Shown here: positions 54,949 to 55,118 of the stretch, in pieces
Layout: every line of letters begins with the position of its first letter
How positions within the stretch are numbered: position 1 is the first letter of the stretch
Origin: Geothrix sp.
GTDB taxonomy: Bacteria; Acidobacteriota; Holophagae; Holophagales; Holophagaceae
Direction of reading: 5' to 3'
Assembly (NCBI GenBank): GCA_019449415.1
Contig: JAGRPP010000010.1
Location: 1 to 55,118 of the forward strand
DNA length: 55,118 nucleotides
Notes under the pieces: model-generated
Database searches by the model: none
Told to the model about the DNA's origin: nothing
What the model saw: the letters and a program-made list of their open reading frames with translations, nothing else
Made by a program: the position numbers and the translations under genes

Positions 54949-55118
54949 TTACTTTGCGGCCTTGCGGAGCGCTTCCACCTTGTCTGTCTTCTCCCAGGAG
55001 AATTCGGGGCGGCCGAAGTGGCCGTAGGCGGCGGTGGCGCGGTAGATGGGCTTGCGCAGGTCCAGGGCCTCGATCATGGCCTTGGGCGTGCAGCTGAAGA
55101 CCTCGCGCACGGCGCGCA
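54949..55118 (-). CDS. metK: S-adenosylmethionine synthetase, C-terminal part (5' end outside window)
   Basis: The minus strand encodes [20 protein letters not shown] and then [36 protein letters not shown] and TAA at 54949-54951. TAAYGHFGR and the SWEKTDK end are the invariant C-terminus of MetK, which makes S-adenosylmethionine from ATP and methionine. Only the last 56 codons are in the window. Its promoter and any SAM riboswitch lie beyond the window. Confidence 0.95.
   Translation of the reverse strand, partial: RAVREVFSCTPKAMIEALDLRKPIYRATAAYGHFGRPEFSWEKTDKVEALRKAAK

Overview
The window is strongly G+C-rich, almost every gene ends in high-GC third positions, and the few A+T-rich patches sit where promoters would be expected. 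Gene content (an Oar-like TonB receptor with an N-terminal carboxypeptidase-regulatory domain, many stand-alone receivers with output domains, an Aer-like chemoreceptor, secreted metallopeptidases, several families of short interspersed palindromic repeats) suggests a free-living Gram-negative heterotroph. Acidobacteriota of the Holophaga/Geothrix type are my best guess; this is inference. I see no rRNA, tRNA, CRISPR array, IS element or phage gene.

Layout. 1-1000: end of a DinB-family gene, a second broken copy of its 3' end, and interspersed repeats. 1-2.4 kb: an Rrf2 repressor and a QorB-like quinone reductase, both preceded by an AACC-N5-GGTT dyad. 2.5-12 kb: housekeeping and unknown genes (YbaK-type deacylase, a large PAS/GAF hybrid histidine kinase, two exported proteins, an MFS transporter, and a compact run DUF2164 / CHMI-type tautomerase / small winged-helix protein / DUF6544 / RidA). 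12.2-13.8 kb: an M14 metallopeptidase. 13.9-18.7 kb: an ECF42-type sigma-factor operon (DoxX-like, three YCII/DGPF proteins, two VOC proteins, a DHFR-like reductase, the sigma factor) with a TGTCGA-N17-CGAC promoter candidate in front. 18.8-23.2 kb: sensor-domain membrane protein, DUF4342, FadH-type dienoyl-CoA reductase, YcaQ-type glycosylase.

23.2-33.6 kb is the most striking part: a RpiR regulator, a TonB-dependent receptor, a secreted cyanophycinase, an exported M14 peptidase, an isoaspartyl dipeptidase, a YfcC-family carrier and an exported M28 peptidase. The last five genes are tightly spaced or overlap. Together they read as a cyanophycin / beta-aspartyl-peptide scavenging locus with no synthetase nearby.

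33.6-39.3 kb: DUF2239 and GIY-YIG pair behind a dyad-flanked promoter, a CapA-family protein, a TPMT-like methyltransferase and a three-gene NitT/TauT-type ABC importer ending at a double hairpin. 39.4-45 kb (minus strand): small membrane protein, acyltransferase, flavin-binding split-barrel protein, MutS (the last three overlapping) and an Aer-like chemoreceptor. 45.4-50.5 kb: LhgO-like oxidoreductase, ThrE-like exporter, ClpB. 50.6-54.8 kb: a four-gene signalling run (receiver-HD-GYP with a large insertion, receiver with a possible sensor tail, GH3 NagZ-like hydrolase, receiver-GGDEF). The window ends in the 3' end of metK on the minus strand.
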